Shown piece by piece: positions 8,031 through 17,432 of a stretch of DNA of 64,000 nt. Made by a program: the position numbers and the translations under genes. This DNA is from Desulfobulbus propionicus (GTDB lineage Bacteria; Desulfobacterota; Desulfobulbia; Desulfobulbales; Desulfobulbaceae). Position 1 is the first letter of the stretch; the number at the start of each line of letters is the position of its first letter. Under the pieces are notes generated by a model. That model was given only the letters and a program-made list of their open reading frames with translations, had not been told where the DNA came from and did not search any database. The stretch spans positions 53,488 through 117,487 of the forward strand of contig PDTD01000012.1 in NCBI GenBank assembly GCA_002748755.1, written 5' to 3'.

Positions 8031-9629
8031 ATGTCAACTGATCTTTTTTCCCTGGCGACCTATGCCGGGCCACCGGTTATTGGTGCCTTTATCGGCTACC
8101 TGACCAACAAGGTCGCTATCCGTATGCTTTTCCGGCCCCTCAATCCCTGGCATGTTTTCGGTATCCGGGTGCCTATGACCCCGGGCGTAATCCCTTCTCA
8201 GCGCTACCGTCTGGCGGATAATATCGGCGAAATGGTAGGTAATCATCTCTTGACCAGTACCGAGATTGGGGCAGCCCTTTCAACCGAGACATTTCAGCAT
8301 CATCTGCAGACCATCATAGGCTCGCACTTGGAGGAGGTGCTTGATACGGAGTTTGACTCCCTTGCGTCCTCTCTTTCTCAGCAGCACAAGGATATCGTTG
8401 AGCAGGCCGTTGCCCGGTTCAGCGAACAGGCTGCGATACGACTGAGCACCTATTTTCGTACACCTGAATGGGCAACAGCACTCGAGAATGGACTGGCTGA
8501 GTTGGCGGATAAGACTACTCATGTCTCTGTGTCTGACTGTGTCGACAGAAAGAGCCGGGCAACCCTTTATGCCGCATTGGCACAGGTAATAAAACCAGCT
8601 CTCTGTAGCGCGGAAACAGAAGAGCAGGTAGGCAGGTTTGTGGCCCAATGGTTTGGAGAAGCCGTTCGGACTGGTAAGACCCTTAATGCGGTGTGCCCTG
8701 ACGAGATCATCCGTCTGCTCCATCAAGCAGTTGAGGAGCAGGCACCGAATCTGCTCGACCTGCTGGGACGACAGCTAACAACTCCTGAGATACGCCAAAA
8801 AATAGTTCAGGGTGTGTTGGGTGCCGTTGATCATTTTATCGAGTCTCTTGGCCCCATGGGTGCCATGGCCAAGGGCTTTATCGATGCGGATACCTTGGAG
8901 CGGAGCATCGATGCCTACCTTCAGGGAAAAGAAGAAGAAATGCTCTCCTGGCTGCAAGAGCCCCAGTTGGTGGAAAAGGCCACCAAAGCATTGCACCGCC
9001 AGGTAGATTCCTTTTTGGGTCAAAGTTTTTCCCAGCTCTACCAGCAACTCGGTGCCCAGGGACTTGATAAGGTGTGCCGGGCACTGGCACGGGCTATACT
9101 CGCGCCGTTCACTTATCAGAGAGAGGTGGCACCGCTGGAGTCATTCATAGAGGAGGTATGTGAATCCTTTCTGCAGGAAGGCGCCTTGACCGTGGACCAG
9201 CTCTTGGGCAAGAGTTCGTCCTCAGATAAAGAGCACGGTTTTTCTCTGCAAGCCATTCTCCTTGCCTGGAGCCGATCTGACACCATTGAAAAGGTTCTCA
9301 GGCAGCTCATCAATACATCCGGACGACGTTTGCTGGAGGTTCGGATAGGTAAGCTGTCGCCCATGGTGCATGCCTCATTCCAGCAGGCCATGGCCGAATA
9401 CGCGATTGTAGCGCTGAACAGGATATTCCTCAAAGAGGTGCCGGGATTGGTCCAATCTCTGCAAATTAGTACACTGGTTACCGAAAAGATCAACACCTTG
9501 GATCTGCTTAAACTGGAAAAGCTTCTGCTCTCTATAATGGAAGAGCAATTCAAGTACATCAATCTTTTTGGTGCTTTATTAGGATTTGTTATTGGTCTGA
9601 TGAACCTATTTATTCTTCATCTTAAGTAG
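8031..9629 (+). CDS. DUF445 family membrane protein
   Basis: DUF445 proteins (YheB/YtlD-like) are membrane proteins of unknown biochemical role. The N-terminus has a hydrophobic segment followed by the family motif GYLTNKVAIRMLFRP and GVIPSQR. A long helical, charged middle region of about 430 residues follows. The C-terminus has a single membrane helix (FGALLGFVIGLMNLFIL). The length of 532 residues is usual for the longer branch of the family. The start is the ATG at 8031, which removes a weak upstream in-frame extension. The family is recognisable, but its function is not known. Confidence 0.85.
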   Translation: MSTDLFSLATYAGPPVIGAFIGYLTNKVAIRMLFRPLNPWHVFGIRVPMTPGVIPSQRYRLADNIGEMVGNHLLTSTEIGAALSTETFQHHLQTIIGSHLEEVLDTEFDSLASSLSQQHKDIVEQAVARFSEQAAIRLSTYFRTPEWATALENGLAELADKTTHVSVSDCVDRKSRATLYAALAQVIKPALCSAETEEQVGRFVAQWFGEAVRTGKTLNAVCPDEIIRLLHQAVEEQAPNLLDLLGRQLTTPEIRQKIVQGVLGAVDHFIESLGPMGAMAKGFIDADTLERSIDAYLQGKEEEMLSWLQEPQLVEKATKALHRQVDSFLGQSFSQLYQQLGAQGLDKVCRALARAILAPFTYQREVAPLESFIEEVCESFLQEGALTVDQLLGKSSSSDKEHGFSLQAILLAWSRSDTIEKVLRQLINTSGRRLLEVRIGKLSPMVHASFQQAMAEYAIVALNRIFLKEVPGLVQSLQISTLVTEKINTLDLLKLEKLLLSIMEEQFKYINLFGALLGFVIGLMNLFILHLK

Positions 9630-9728
9630 CACAAGACTGATTCAGGATGGAACAGGAATAGGTAGTTGTTTTTTTTACTGATTAGCGACACCAAAAACAC
9701 GTTCTTTTGAGAAGGTTTTTCTTTATTT

Positions 9729-10625
9729 ATGCAGAGCATACACTATATTGAACGAAGTACAGGTATTCTGAAACAGGAAGTTGTTCCAAAAGAACAGTGG
9801 TTGAAATGGTTATATCATAATCCAATTGGTAAATCGGCACTGCATCTGGTGGTAAAAAAGAAATTTCTGTCTGCATGGTATGGGAGGAAGATGGATGCTC
9901 CGGCTTCCTCCAAGAAAATTCCTGGTTTTATCCGGCAAGTGCAGGTCAATATGGCTGAGTCAGCGGTCCCGGCAAGTGATTTTAAATCGTTTAATGATTT
10001 TTTCATTCGTCGGCTTAAGCCGGATGCCCGCCCCATTGATCCTCTTCCAGAAAGCATTGTCTCGCCTGCGGACGGAAAACTACTGGCCTTTGCAGACATG
10101 CGTGGATTTGATACCTTTTTTGTTAAGGGGCAGGTTTTTTCCTTGGAAAAATTCCTGGGAAACAGGACGCTTGCTGAAAGATACACCAATGGCACGCTGC
10201 TGATTATTCGCTTGGCACCTGTCGACTATCATCGGTTCCATTTTCCGGCTGATGGTGTCATTTCCAGTTCCCAGGTGATCAATGGTTCGTATTGTTCCGT
10301 TTCCCCTTATGCCGTGCAAAACAGGCTGCGTATATATTGGGAAAATAAGCGGGCATACAGTTTATTAGAGACAATCCGAGCCGGAGATATCGTGCTCTGT
10401 GAAGTCGGCGCCACCATGGTAGGTTCCATCGTCCAGGCCTATGAACCGGAAAGCCAAGTCCGAAAAGGACAGGAAAAAGGCTGGTTCAAGTTTGGTGGCT
10501 CCACGGTTATTGTCCTATTGGAAAAAGGCAAGATTCTTGTAGATAACGATCTGCTTGAAAACACGAGAAAAGGGTTTGAAACCAGTATTACAGTGGGAGA
10601 GCGTGTAGGGGTGGCATGTGGGTAG
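9729..10625 (+). CDS. psd: Phosphatidylserine decarboxylase proenzyme
   Basis: Psd converts phosphatidylserine to phosphatidylethanolamine at the inner membrane. The self-cleavage site that forms the pyruvoyl group is visible near residue 257 as FGGST, the variant of the classical LGST used in the longer psd class. Other family motifs are FFIRRLKP, SPADGKL and APVDYHRFHFP. The 298 residues match that class. A GAGAAGG sequence lies upstream of the ATG. The gene converges with the ompA-like gene, with hairpin-forming sequence in the gap. Confidence 0.93.
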   Translation: MQSIHYIERSTGILKQEVVPKEQWLKWLYHNPIGKSALHLVVKKKFLSAWYGRKMDAPASSKKIPGFIRQVQVNMAESAVPASDFKSFNDFFIRRLKPDARPIDPLPESIVSPADGKLLAFADMRGFDTFFVKGQVFSLEKFLGNRTLAERYTNGTLLIIRLAPVDYHRFHFPADGVISSSQVINGSYCSVSPYAVQNRLRIYWENKRAYSLLETIRAGDIVLCEVGATMVGSIVQAYEPESQVRKGQEKGWFKFGGSTVIVLLEKGKILVDNDLLENTRKGFETSITVGERVGVACG

Positions 10626-10636
10626 GTTGTAGTCTT

Positions 10637-10676
10637 GATGAGCAATCCGGGTTAGCCCGGATTGCTCATCAGCTCA
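10637..10676. repeat. Back-to-back TIR ends of the repeat family forming a perfect palindrome
   Basis: GATGAGCAATCCGGG (10637-10651) is followed, after four bases, by its exact reverse complement CCCGGATTGCTCATC (10656-10670). Repeat sequence (AGCTCAGG) continues after the second arm. It sits 12 bp after the psd stop in a convergent gap and could act as a hairpin on either strand. No T-tract follows. Confidence 0.75.
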
Positions 10677-10736
10677 GGCCCATCAGATTGCACATAGGAC
10701 GTGACGTTCTTATGTAATCTGGAAAAACAGGCGGTA

Positions 10737-10760
10737 GGGGATCCCTGGCAGGGGATCCCT
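10737..10760 (-). terminator. Possible hairpin terminator between psd and the ompA-like gene
   Basis: Two copies of GGGGATCCCT lie six to seven bases apart and can pair through GGGATCCC. On the leftward strand the hairpin follows the ompA-like stop and is followed by a T-rich stretch near 10730-10722. A weaker hairpin (AGATTGCACATA...TTATGTAATCT) lies at about 10685-10720. This is inference from structure only. Confidence 0.35.
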
Positions 10761-10791
10761 CAAACACAGGATGCTATGAGGTGGGGCAGCG

Positions 10792-13700
10792 TTACTGTTG
10801 GCTGACGGGATGCAATTCCACCCGCCTGTTTTTCGCCCGCCCTTGTGCAGTTGCATTATCCGCTATGGGGTCAGCCGGCCCATATCCTGCAACTGTAAAG
10901 CGTTCGGCTGCTAGATCTTTGCTTATGAAGTATTCGACAACCGCCTGGGCACGTCTCTCGGACACCTGCATATTACGGTTCACATCTCCAGTGGAATCAG
11001 TATAGCCCGCCACTGCACATTGTATTTCCGGGGAGTTGACAAGGGTGGTGACGACTTTGTCCAGCCCTTGCCTTGCCTCATCTGTCAAGACAGCGGTACC
11101 TGTTTTGAAGGTGACGCCCTCTAACACGATTCGAGCCTCTGCTTCGCAACCCAGACCATTGACAGATCCCCCTGCGGCAGTATCCGGGCAAAGATCAAGA
11201 CGATCGACAATACCATCCTTATCAGTATCCACTTCGCATCCCGTCTTATCAACAGGTATGCCACTGGCTGTGTCCGGGCAGGCATCCGTTGCATCATTGA
11301 CACCGTCACCATCACTGTCCGTTGTCTGCAGCAGCATCTGTTCGTTTTTGGCTTGGAGCGATTGCAGCCCATCCTGCAGTGCGTCGACTCTGGCTCTTGA
11401 TTCTTCCAGGGCCGCATTGCTTTGGGCCAGTTTGTCTTGCAAGTCGGTCTGGTTTTGTTCCATATTTGTCAAGATCTGCTTCAGATTGCCCTTGTCTTGC
11501 TCAAGGTCGGCTATATTTTGCTCAAGCGCTTCCTTGCGCTGCTCAATGGTTGCTATATGGGCCGCAGCCTTGTCCAGCTCCATTGACTTGGCATTGAGCT
11601 GTTGGTTGAGCGTCTCAATCTGTTGGCTGGTGTTCTCATGTTGCGTCTGCATATCGGTTAGTTGCGTTTGCAATTGCGTCACCTGGTCCTTCAGGGAGAT
11701 AATACGCTTTTCATTTTCTCCTTGTTGCTGCAAGGTTTCTGGTGGTATTTCCGGTTTGTTTTTTACCTCCTCTGAGAGCTGGACGATGGTATCTTTGGCA
11801 TCCTGCCATGCGGCCTCCAGGCTGGCAACTTTCTCCTCGCTGGCCGCAAGAGAGGCGGTTATCCGGGCTATTTCTTCCTTGCTCTGCCCTGCATTGTTGT
11901 CAGCTTCCAACCGTGCCGCCTTGGCGCTCTCAAGTTCCAGGCTCAGCTGCTCAATCTGTGAATTCAGGGCTTCAATGACGGATTTTTCACTTTGAATTTC
12001 ATTCAGTTTGACCTGGGCAATGGTCAGAGCGTCCACATTTTTTTGTAAGGATCTTCTGAGTTTATCGACCTCCTTGGCTGTCTGTTGGAGGGTATCTACC
12101 TGGGTCGCAAGGCCGGTCTTCTCCTGGCTCACAGCTTCCAATTCTCCTGCTAGAGCGCTGATGCGGCTTTCTTTGTCTTCCAGATTGGCGGTGAGTTCTA
12201 TAACCTGATGAGAAGCAAGTTCAAGTTGCTCTTTGAGTGGGGTGAGCTGTGCTATGTTTTCGTGTGCTTTTGTCAGTGCGGCTTCTTGCTCAGTTACATT
12301 TTGCGACAAGGCCGCTATTGTTTGTTGCAGGTTTTCTATCTGAGCCTGCGATGCAGCAAGTGCATCCTCTTTCTCTGTAAGAGTGGTCTGTAATTGTTTT
12401 TCCTGATCTTTCAGAAAAGTAAGCTCTTCAAGCTTTGTCGTTGCTTCGTTGATCTGGTGTTCTTTTTGTTCTATCACTGCCTTAAGCTCTTCAACCTGTG
12501 CGACCAGGGGCGTGAGTGTTTCTTCTTTGGCATGCGCCTCTGCTAGAGCTGTTTCCTTCTGGTCCAGGAGCGCCTGAAAATTATACTGCCTGGTTTCCAA
12601 ATCTTCTAGTTGGGTACTCAACGCACTAATATCTTGGTCTTTCTCCAAGATAGTTGATTTAAGAGTGTCCATCTCGACCACCCCTTGCTGCAGGGTATTG
12701 ATCTGTGCTTTCAAGGCTGCATTTTCTTCACTGAGCGTTTGGGTGCTGCCTTGCGCTTCTTCCAATTGGTTGGCAAGGCTTAGCATTTCTTGCTGAAGAG
12801 CAGCAAAGAGGCCGTCTTTTTCAGTGATTTGTGCTTTGAGAGGGTTGATGCTTTGAGTAACTTGATTGCGTTGTCCCTCGGATTCTGCCAAAGCTGTTTT
12901 GGTGAGAGCCAGGGTCGATTCCAGCTCAGAAAGCTGAGTTTCCAACGTTTTAACATGGTCCTGGGACGCCTGGAAATCCTGAAATAGGCTTTCCCGTTCC
13001 TTCTTTGCTGCTGCCTGGGCCTCTTTCAGGACGCTTGTTTCTTTTTCAAGGGCCTTGTTTGCCCCAGCGAGCCGATCTTTATCAGATTGTGCAGCCGCAA
13101 GTGCTTCCCGGACTTGTTGTAATTCTTTCTCTTGAATCATCCGTTTTTCAGTGGAAGCCTCGAGTTGTTGTCGGGTCTCTTTAACCTGGTCCGCGAGAAC
13201 CGCCTTGAACTCTGCAATTTGTTGCTTGAACTGATCCATGGCGGCCGGGAGTTCGCCATATCCGCTTTCGGCCAACTGCAGAGCTCGTCCCTCCTGTTCC
13301 ATGAACTTGAGAGCGTTCGCTTTGTCCTGACTGAGGCGAATCATGGCCCCGGCTTTCAGGTCTGCTTTTTTCAGCAACTTTCTGGTAATGGCAAGTTGTG
13401 AAGATGTATCCGCGAGTCTAGCTTGCAGACGACCAACTTCTGCTTTCTGAAATTTGAGCTGCTCTCGCAGTTGGGTGAGCATCTCTTGGTTCTGGCGGGT
13501 GAGCTGATCAGACGAATGCTGCCTTTCACCTTGCTTGTTAAGGGCAGCCTTGAGCTGCTCTATGACTGCATGAGCCTTAGCGAGCTCTTGTTCTCCGGCC
13601 AGCTTTTCCTGGGAGCGCTCTTGCGCCGTGTTGTTTGCCGTCTTTGCCTGTTCCAACTCCCTGAGCAGCTTCTGGTTTCTCCGGGTCAGGTCTCGAATAA

Positions 13701-14106
13701 CCATATTTGCCTGCTTGGACTGGCGGAGAAGCTTCTGATACTGCTTGACAAGAAGATCTTGATCTGCACTCCTTTCATTGGTTTGCAGAACCTCCCCCCC
13801 CACCTGTTTGTTTTCTTTTTGTTCTTTGGTAGGAGTGGTCTGCTCAGCCTTTTGTTGTGCATGTTTTTGCGGTGTGACGGCATCCTCTTGAGCCTGTTGC
13901 TTGTTGGCTGCCCTTTCCTCCGGGGCATTCTGTGGGCTCAAATTACCAATGACGGCAAGATGTTTGTTGGTGGCTTGTTCCACAACTCTTGTTTCGGTAT
14001 ATGAATTAGGAAAGGGTTGCTTTTGAGTAAGCTTGCCATGATAACCGGCAATCATGACGTACCCAACTATGCCAAATGCGGAAAGGAGAATAACGCGTGT
14101 TTTCAT
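10792..14106 (-). CDS. Giant coiled-coil OmpA-family protein with TSP3-like calcium repeats
   Basis: The product has 1104 residues. The N-terminus is one membrane anchor (VILLSAFGIVGYVMIAG, about residues 5-21). Residues of roughly 100-960 are an almost continuous coiled coil rich in E, Q, K, L and A. Next come two acidic thrombospondin type-3-like repeats (DSDGDGVNDATDACPD and DTDKDGIVDRLDLCPD). The last 110 residues are an OmpA/MotB peptidoglycan-binding domain (VAGYTDSTGD, NRRVELHP). The family tethers envelope structures to peptidoglycan. A fully extended coiled coil of this size would exceed 100 nm, far longer than a normal periplasm. The start is the ATG at 14106, with no strong ribosome binding site. 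Its specific role is unknown. Confidence 0.85.
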   Translation of the reverse strand: MKTRVILLSAFGIVGYVMIAGYHGKLTQKQPFPNSYTETRVVEQATNKHLAVIGNLSPQNAPEERAANKQQAQEDAVTPQKHAQQKAEQTTPTKEQKENKQVGGEVLQTNERSADQDLLVKQYQKLLRQSKQANMVIRDLTRRNQKLLRELEQAKTANNTAQERSQEKLAGEQELAKAHAVIEQLKAALNKQGERQHSSDQLTRQNQEMLTQLREQLKFQKAEVGRLQARLADTSSQLAITRKLLKKADLKAGAMIRLSQDKANALKFMEQEGRALQLAESGYGELPAAMDQFKQQIAEFKAVLADQVKETRQQLEASTEKRMIQEKELQQVREALAAAQSDKDRLAGANKALEKETSVLKEAQAAAKKERESLFQDFQASQDHVKTLETQLSELESTLALTKTALAESEGQRNQVTQSINPLKAQITEKDGLFAALQQEMLSLANQLEEAQGSTQTLSEENAALKAQINTLQQGVVEMDTLKSTILEKDQDISALSTQLEDLETRQYNFQALLDQKETALAEAHAKEETLTPLVAQVEELKAVIEQKEHQINEATTKLEELTFLKDQEKQLQTTLTEKEDALAASQAQIENLQQTIAALSQNVTEQEAALTKAHENIAQLTPLKEQLELASHQVIELTANLEDKESRISALAGELEAVSQEKTGLATQVDTLQQTAKEVDKLRRSLQKNVDALTIAQVKLNEIQSEKSVIEALNSQIEQLSLELESAKAARLEADNNAGQSKEEIARITASLAASEEKVASLEAAWQDAKDTIVQLSEEVKNKPEIPPETLQQQGENEKRIISLKDQVTQLQTQLTDMQTQHENTSQQIETLNQQLNAKSMELDKAAAHIATIEQRKEALEQNIADLEQDKGNLKQILTNMEQNQTDLQDKLAQSNAALEESRARVDALQDGLQSLQAKNEQMLLQTTDSDGDGVNDATDACPDTASGIPVDKTGCEVDTDKDGIVDRLDLCPDTAAGGSVNGLGCEAEARIVLEGVTFKTGTAVLTDEARQGLDKVVTTLVNSPEIQCAVAGYTDSTGDVNRNMQVSERRAQAVVEYFISKDLAAERFTVAGYGPADPIADNATAQGRAKNRRVELHPVSQQ

Positions 14107-14159
14107 GGGTCTTTTGGTCTCTGTTTAAGAATTCTTTATGTGAACAGGTGCATGTCTTT

Positions 14160-16091
14160 TCAACAGGGTTTGAGAATAAGGGTCGCCAGAGGTGGAAGGG
14201 TGAGGGATAGAGACTGATCCATCGCATGAAACCTCTCTTGGTCGGTATGCATATATTCTGGATTGGTTACCTGACTTCCGGAATAGATATCCAAGTCGGA
14301 ATTTATAAGTTCCCTGTACTGCCCCCACCGTGGAACGCCGATTCGGTACTTTTCTCGCACCACCGGGGTAAAATTACAGATAATGACAAGAAAGTCATCA
14401 GGATTTTTCGCAAAACGGATAAAAGAGAACACCGAATTGTCGGAGTCATTGGCATCAATCCAGCGGAACCCGGTCCTTTCGTAATCCAACTCATGCAAAG
14501 CAGGCTCATGGAAATACACCCGGTTGAGATCACGAACCAGTCGTTGCGCCCCTCTATGGGTCGGAGCCTGCAGAGCATCCCATTCCAAAGCTTTGTCGTG
14601 ATTCCATTCCTGCCATTGGGCAAATTCACAGCCCATAAACAGAAGCTTTTTGCCAGGGTAACTCCACATGAAGCTTACATAGGCACGAAAAGTAGCAAAT
14701 TTCTGCCATTCATCCCCAGGCATTTTATTGAGCAGGCTGCCTTTCCCGTGCACACCTTCATCATGGCTGATAGGGAGAATATAATTTTCATGAAAGGCAT
14801 AAAGCATCCCGAAGGTCAGCAGATTATGGTGGTATTTCCTGAACAGAGGGTCCGTACGTACATACTCAAGGGTATCATGCATCCAGCCCATATTCCACTT
14901 CAGGCTGAAGCCAAGACCTCCCAGATATGTCGGGCAGGAGACCATGGGCCAGGAGGTGGATTCTTCTGCAATGGTGAGTATCCCCGGGAATACCCCATGC
15001 ACCACCTCATTGGTCTTTTTGAGGAATGAGATGGCTTCAAGGTTTTCCCGCCCGCCGTATTGATTAGGCACCCATTGGCCCTCTTCTCTGGAGTAATCCA
15101 GATAGAGCATGGACGCCACGGCATCGACACGAAGCCCGTCTAGGTGATATTTATCCAGCCAGAAAAGAGCATTGGAGATGAGAAAAGAACGGACTTCGTT
15201 ACGTCCGTAATTAAAAATCAAGGTGCCCCAGTCCTGGTGTTCTCCCTGCTTGGGGTTAGCATGGGAATAGAGATGGGTTCCGTCGAAATAGTTGAGTCCA
15301 GCACCATCCTTGGGAAAGTGGGCCGGAACCCAGTCGAGGATAACACCCAGACCTGCCTGGTGACACTGATCGACAAAATACATGAAATCTTCGGGCGTCC
15401 CAAAGCGCGAGGTCGGTGCAAAAAAACCAAGAACCTGGTATCCCCATGAACCGTCAAAGGGATACTCCGCGATGGGAAGGATTTCAATGTGTGTATAGCC
15501 CATTTCTTTGACATAAGGAATGAGTTCCTGGGCCAGTTCTTGATAGGTCAGGTAGCGCTGTCCCCATTTTGCATCTGCTTTTTTTCTCCATGAACCTAAA
15601 TGCACTTCGTATATGGATATGGGCTTATCTAGGGCCTGCTGTTTTTGTCTGGTACGCATCCATTCGCTGTCCTGCCACTTGAACTTGTCCAGGTCAACAA
15701 CAATAGAACCGGTTCTGGGCCGTTCTTCCATGGCAAAGCTGTAAGGATCAGACTTGTCAAAGGTATCCTGATTCTGACAGACAATATGATATTTATAAAC
15801 AGTATGTTCCCTTAAACCGGGTATGAAAAGTGTCCAGATACCCGATGGTGAAGATACCATGGGGTGGGTTGTGCTCTCCCAGTCGTTAAAGTCACCAATG
15901 ACAGTAACCTGGGCAGCATTGGGAGCCCAGACGGCAAAAATCACCCCAGGTTCCCCTGCAAATTCTACCAGGTGAGCGCCTAATTTTTCGTAGGATTTCT
16001 CGTGGGTTCCTTCACCTATGAGGTGGATATCCAGATCACTGAGCCAGTTTGGCGGAGCTGCAGTACCGTCGTGTGGTGTTTTCTTTTTCAT
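14160..16091 (-). CDS. glgB: 1,4-alpha-glucan branching enzyme
   Basis: GlgB introduces alpha-1,6 branches into glycogen. The N-terminal CBM48/E-set domain ([18 protein letters not shown]) is followed by a GH13 barrel. Recognisable sequences are [10 protein letters not shown], the catalytic Asp in [15 protein letters not shown], the acid Glu in IAEESTSWP and the transition-state Asp in [14 protein letters not shown]. The C-terminal beta domain ends with LATLILKPC. At 643 residues it lacks the extra N-terminal module of the long enterobacterial form. No other glycogen gene is adjacent, so it is not part of a visible glg operon here. Confidence 0.95.
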   Translation of the reverse strand: MKKKTPHDGTAAPPNWLSDLDIHLIGEGTHEKSYEKLGAHLVEFAGEPGVIFAVWAPNAAQVTVIGDFNDWESTTHPMVSSPSGIWTLFIPGLREHTVYKYHIVCQNQDTFDKSDPYSFAMEERPRTGSIVVDLDKFKWQDSEWMRTRQKQQALDKPISIYEVHLGSWRKKADAKWGQRYLTYQELAQELIPYVKEMGYTHIEILPIAEYPFDGSWGYQVLGFFAPTSRFGTPEDFMYFVDQCHQAGLGVILDWVPAHFPKDGAGLNYFDGTHLYSHANPKQGEHQDWGTLIFNYGRNEVRSFLISNALFWLDKYHLDGLRVDAVASMLYLDYSREEGQWVPNQYGGRENLEAISFLKKTNEVVHGVFPGILTIAEESTSWPMVSCPTYLGGLGFSLKWNMGWMHDTLEYVRTDPLFRKYHHNLLTFGMLYAFHENYILPISHDEGVHGKGSLLNKMPGDEWQKFATFRAYVSFMWSYPGKKLLFMGCEFAQWQEWNHDKALEWDALQAPTHRGAQRLVRDLNRVYFHEPALHELDYERTGFRWIDANDSDNSVFSFIRFAKNPDDFLVIICNFTPVVREKYRIGVPRWGQYRELINSDLDIYSGSQVTNPEYMHTDQERFHAMDQSLSLTLPPLATLILKPC

Positions 16092-16228
16092 AACATTTTG
16101 GAAATACTATAATATATGAACTGAAAGGAAGCATGCATTCATACCTCTCTACCTGCTGTCTGCTTCGATTGTTTTGTACTCGACATTTGTTACATTCAGT
16201 GATACACGCAGGCTTCTTGGGATGTTGA

Positions 16229-16274
16229 GCCCGAATTTCTCATCAATTCAGTCTGCGCTAATGAGAAAACCAGG
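16229..16274. repeat. Short remnant of the repeat family, two facing ends
   Basis: GCCCGAATTTCTCATCAATTCAG is followed about 10 bases later by AATGAGAAAACCAGG. These are the two inverted ends with nearly all internal sequence lost. Confidence 0.55.
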
Positions 16275-16367
16275 TGAAATCCTCCTTCTGTACTATATAA
16301 GTACCGTATCAATATGTGATTGTCACCGGGAATTATGCAAAAGCGCTTTTCTTTGGGGGAATCTGTA

Positions 16368-16491
16368 ACCCGGGTTTGTCATCAGTTCAGGCGATGCCAG
16401 GTTCGGAAGTTTTGGGGAACCCTGCGTCTATGTGTGTCCAAAAGACTGTCGCAGATGGTGCCACTACCGCAGAGGCGGGGGGCTCATCTGT
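16368..16491 (+). repeat. Partial copy of the repeat family (first module)
   Basis: AACCCGGGTTTGTCATCAG is followed by TTCAGGCGATGCCAGGTTCGG and AAAGACTGTCGCAGATGGTGCC. The second module is absent. The right edge overlaps the 3' end of the DUF2062 gene, whose TGA stop lies at this junction. Confidence 0.7.
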
Positions 16492-17041
16492 CGTTGAGTG
16501 ACTGTTTTTGACGACGTTTTTGGGCAACGGCATGGAAAAATTGTAAGGATAGGTAATAGGCCGCCAATCCAGTAGGGATAGCCATAAGAATGCCCCCGGT
16601 CATCATGACTGCAAATGCACTCAAGCCGATCTCTGCTAGCGCTATGAGACTATGCAACAGGCCCTCATGTTTCAGATGGTAGAGGAGCAGATCAATCTGT
16701 TGCCACTGCAATTTGTGCGGCAAAATTTTGTCTCCCAGCCACCAAGAGAAATAGTATTGGGGGAGAAAGGTGAGTGGATTGCTGACAATGGTGGCGCCTA
16801 TGAGCCCGGCTATGGGATTGAAGCGTATAATAAGCGCTGCACCGAGGATAAAGATGGTGTGAAGAGGAAAGGTTGGAGTAATGCCAATGGCTGCGCCAAT
16901 GCCCACAGCCAGGGCAAGAGAACGGGGAGACCCCTGCAGTCTTCGCAGGCGCAGATAATAATATCTGCTGGTTCGTTTGAGGTTGACATGCAGATTATTC
17001 TGCCCGGATGGGTGTTTGTCTGCTTCTGATTGCTTTTTCAC
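16484..17041 (-). CDS. DUF2062 domain membrane protein
   Basis: The 185-residue protein has a basic N-terminus, then the DUF2062 core with GSPRSLALAVGIGAAIGITPTFPLHT and NPLTFLPQYYFSWWLGD. It has three to four membrane helices and ends in a basic tail. The family occurs alone or fused to glycosyltransferases, and its function is unknown. The frame opens with GTG at 17041, preceded by GGGAAG. The stop lies at the junction with a partial repeat, so the last few residues may be secondary. Confidence 0.85.
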   Translation of the reverse strand: MKKQSEADKHPSGQNNLHVNLKRTSRYYYLRLRRLQGSPRSLALAVGIGAAIGITPTFPLHTIFILGAALIIRFNPIAGLIGATIVSNPLTFLPQYYFSWWLGDKILPHKLQWQQIDLLLYHLKHEGLLHSLIALAEIGLSAFAVMMTGGILMAIPTGLAAYYLSLQFFHAVAQKRRQKQSLNDR

Positions 17042-17192
17042 GTCTTCCCAGATTGATGAGCTTGGAAGAGACTTGCATTTTGACCATTCAATTATTCTAA
17101 TACTCCTGTGGGAAAGTATAACCCTAGTTCTGCTTGTACTGCAATCGTAACTCCTTGCAGTGGTCCATTTTTATACGGATGCAATAATCACA

Positions 17193-17432
17193 TAGTCCAG
17201 ATTTCTTTACAGTTCAGGCGGTGCCAGATGGACAGTTTTTGGTAGTGAAAAGGTGAGCCAAGACTCTGATACTCCCCTCTCTTTGCTGTCAAAAGACAGC
17301 CGAAGATGGCGCCGATTGAGCTGAGCTTTGGTGCCCTTTTTTTAAGAAATTGCCCTGCAATCCTTTTTCCCCTACGTCTTATTTTGACAATTTATTATTG
17401 GCTTTTCCCAAAGCCTTCATGAGAAATCCGGC
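17193..17432 (+). repeat. TIR repeat copy whose right end encodes the RsmA C-terminus
   Basis: The left part (TAGTCCAGATTTCTTTACAG, CAGGCGGTGCCAGATGG, GACAGCCGAAGATGGCGCCG) is well conserved. The second module is diverged, but the right end TTCATGAGAAATCCGGC is nearly perfect. That end overlaps the last codons of rsmA on the opposite strand. Confidence 0.75.

Noticed and set aside
11036-11995. A 319-codon open frame antisense to the coiled-coil OmpA gene, rich in Ser, Leu and Cys
   Set aside because: Such composition is expected opposite a Gln/Glu/Lys-rich coiled coil. There is no ribosome binding site or motif.
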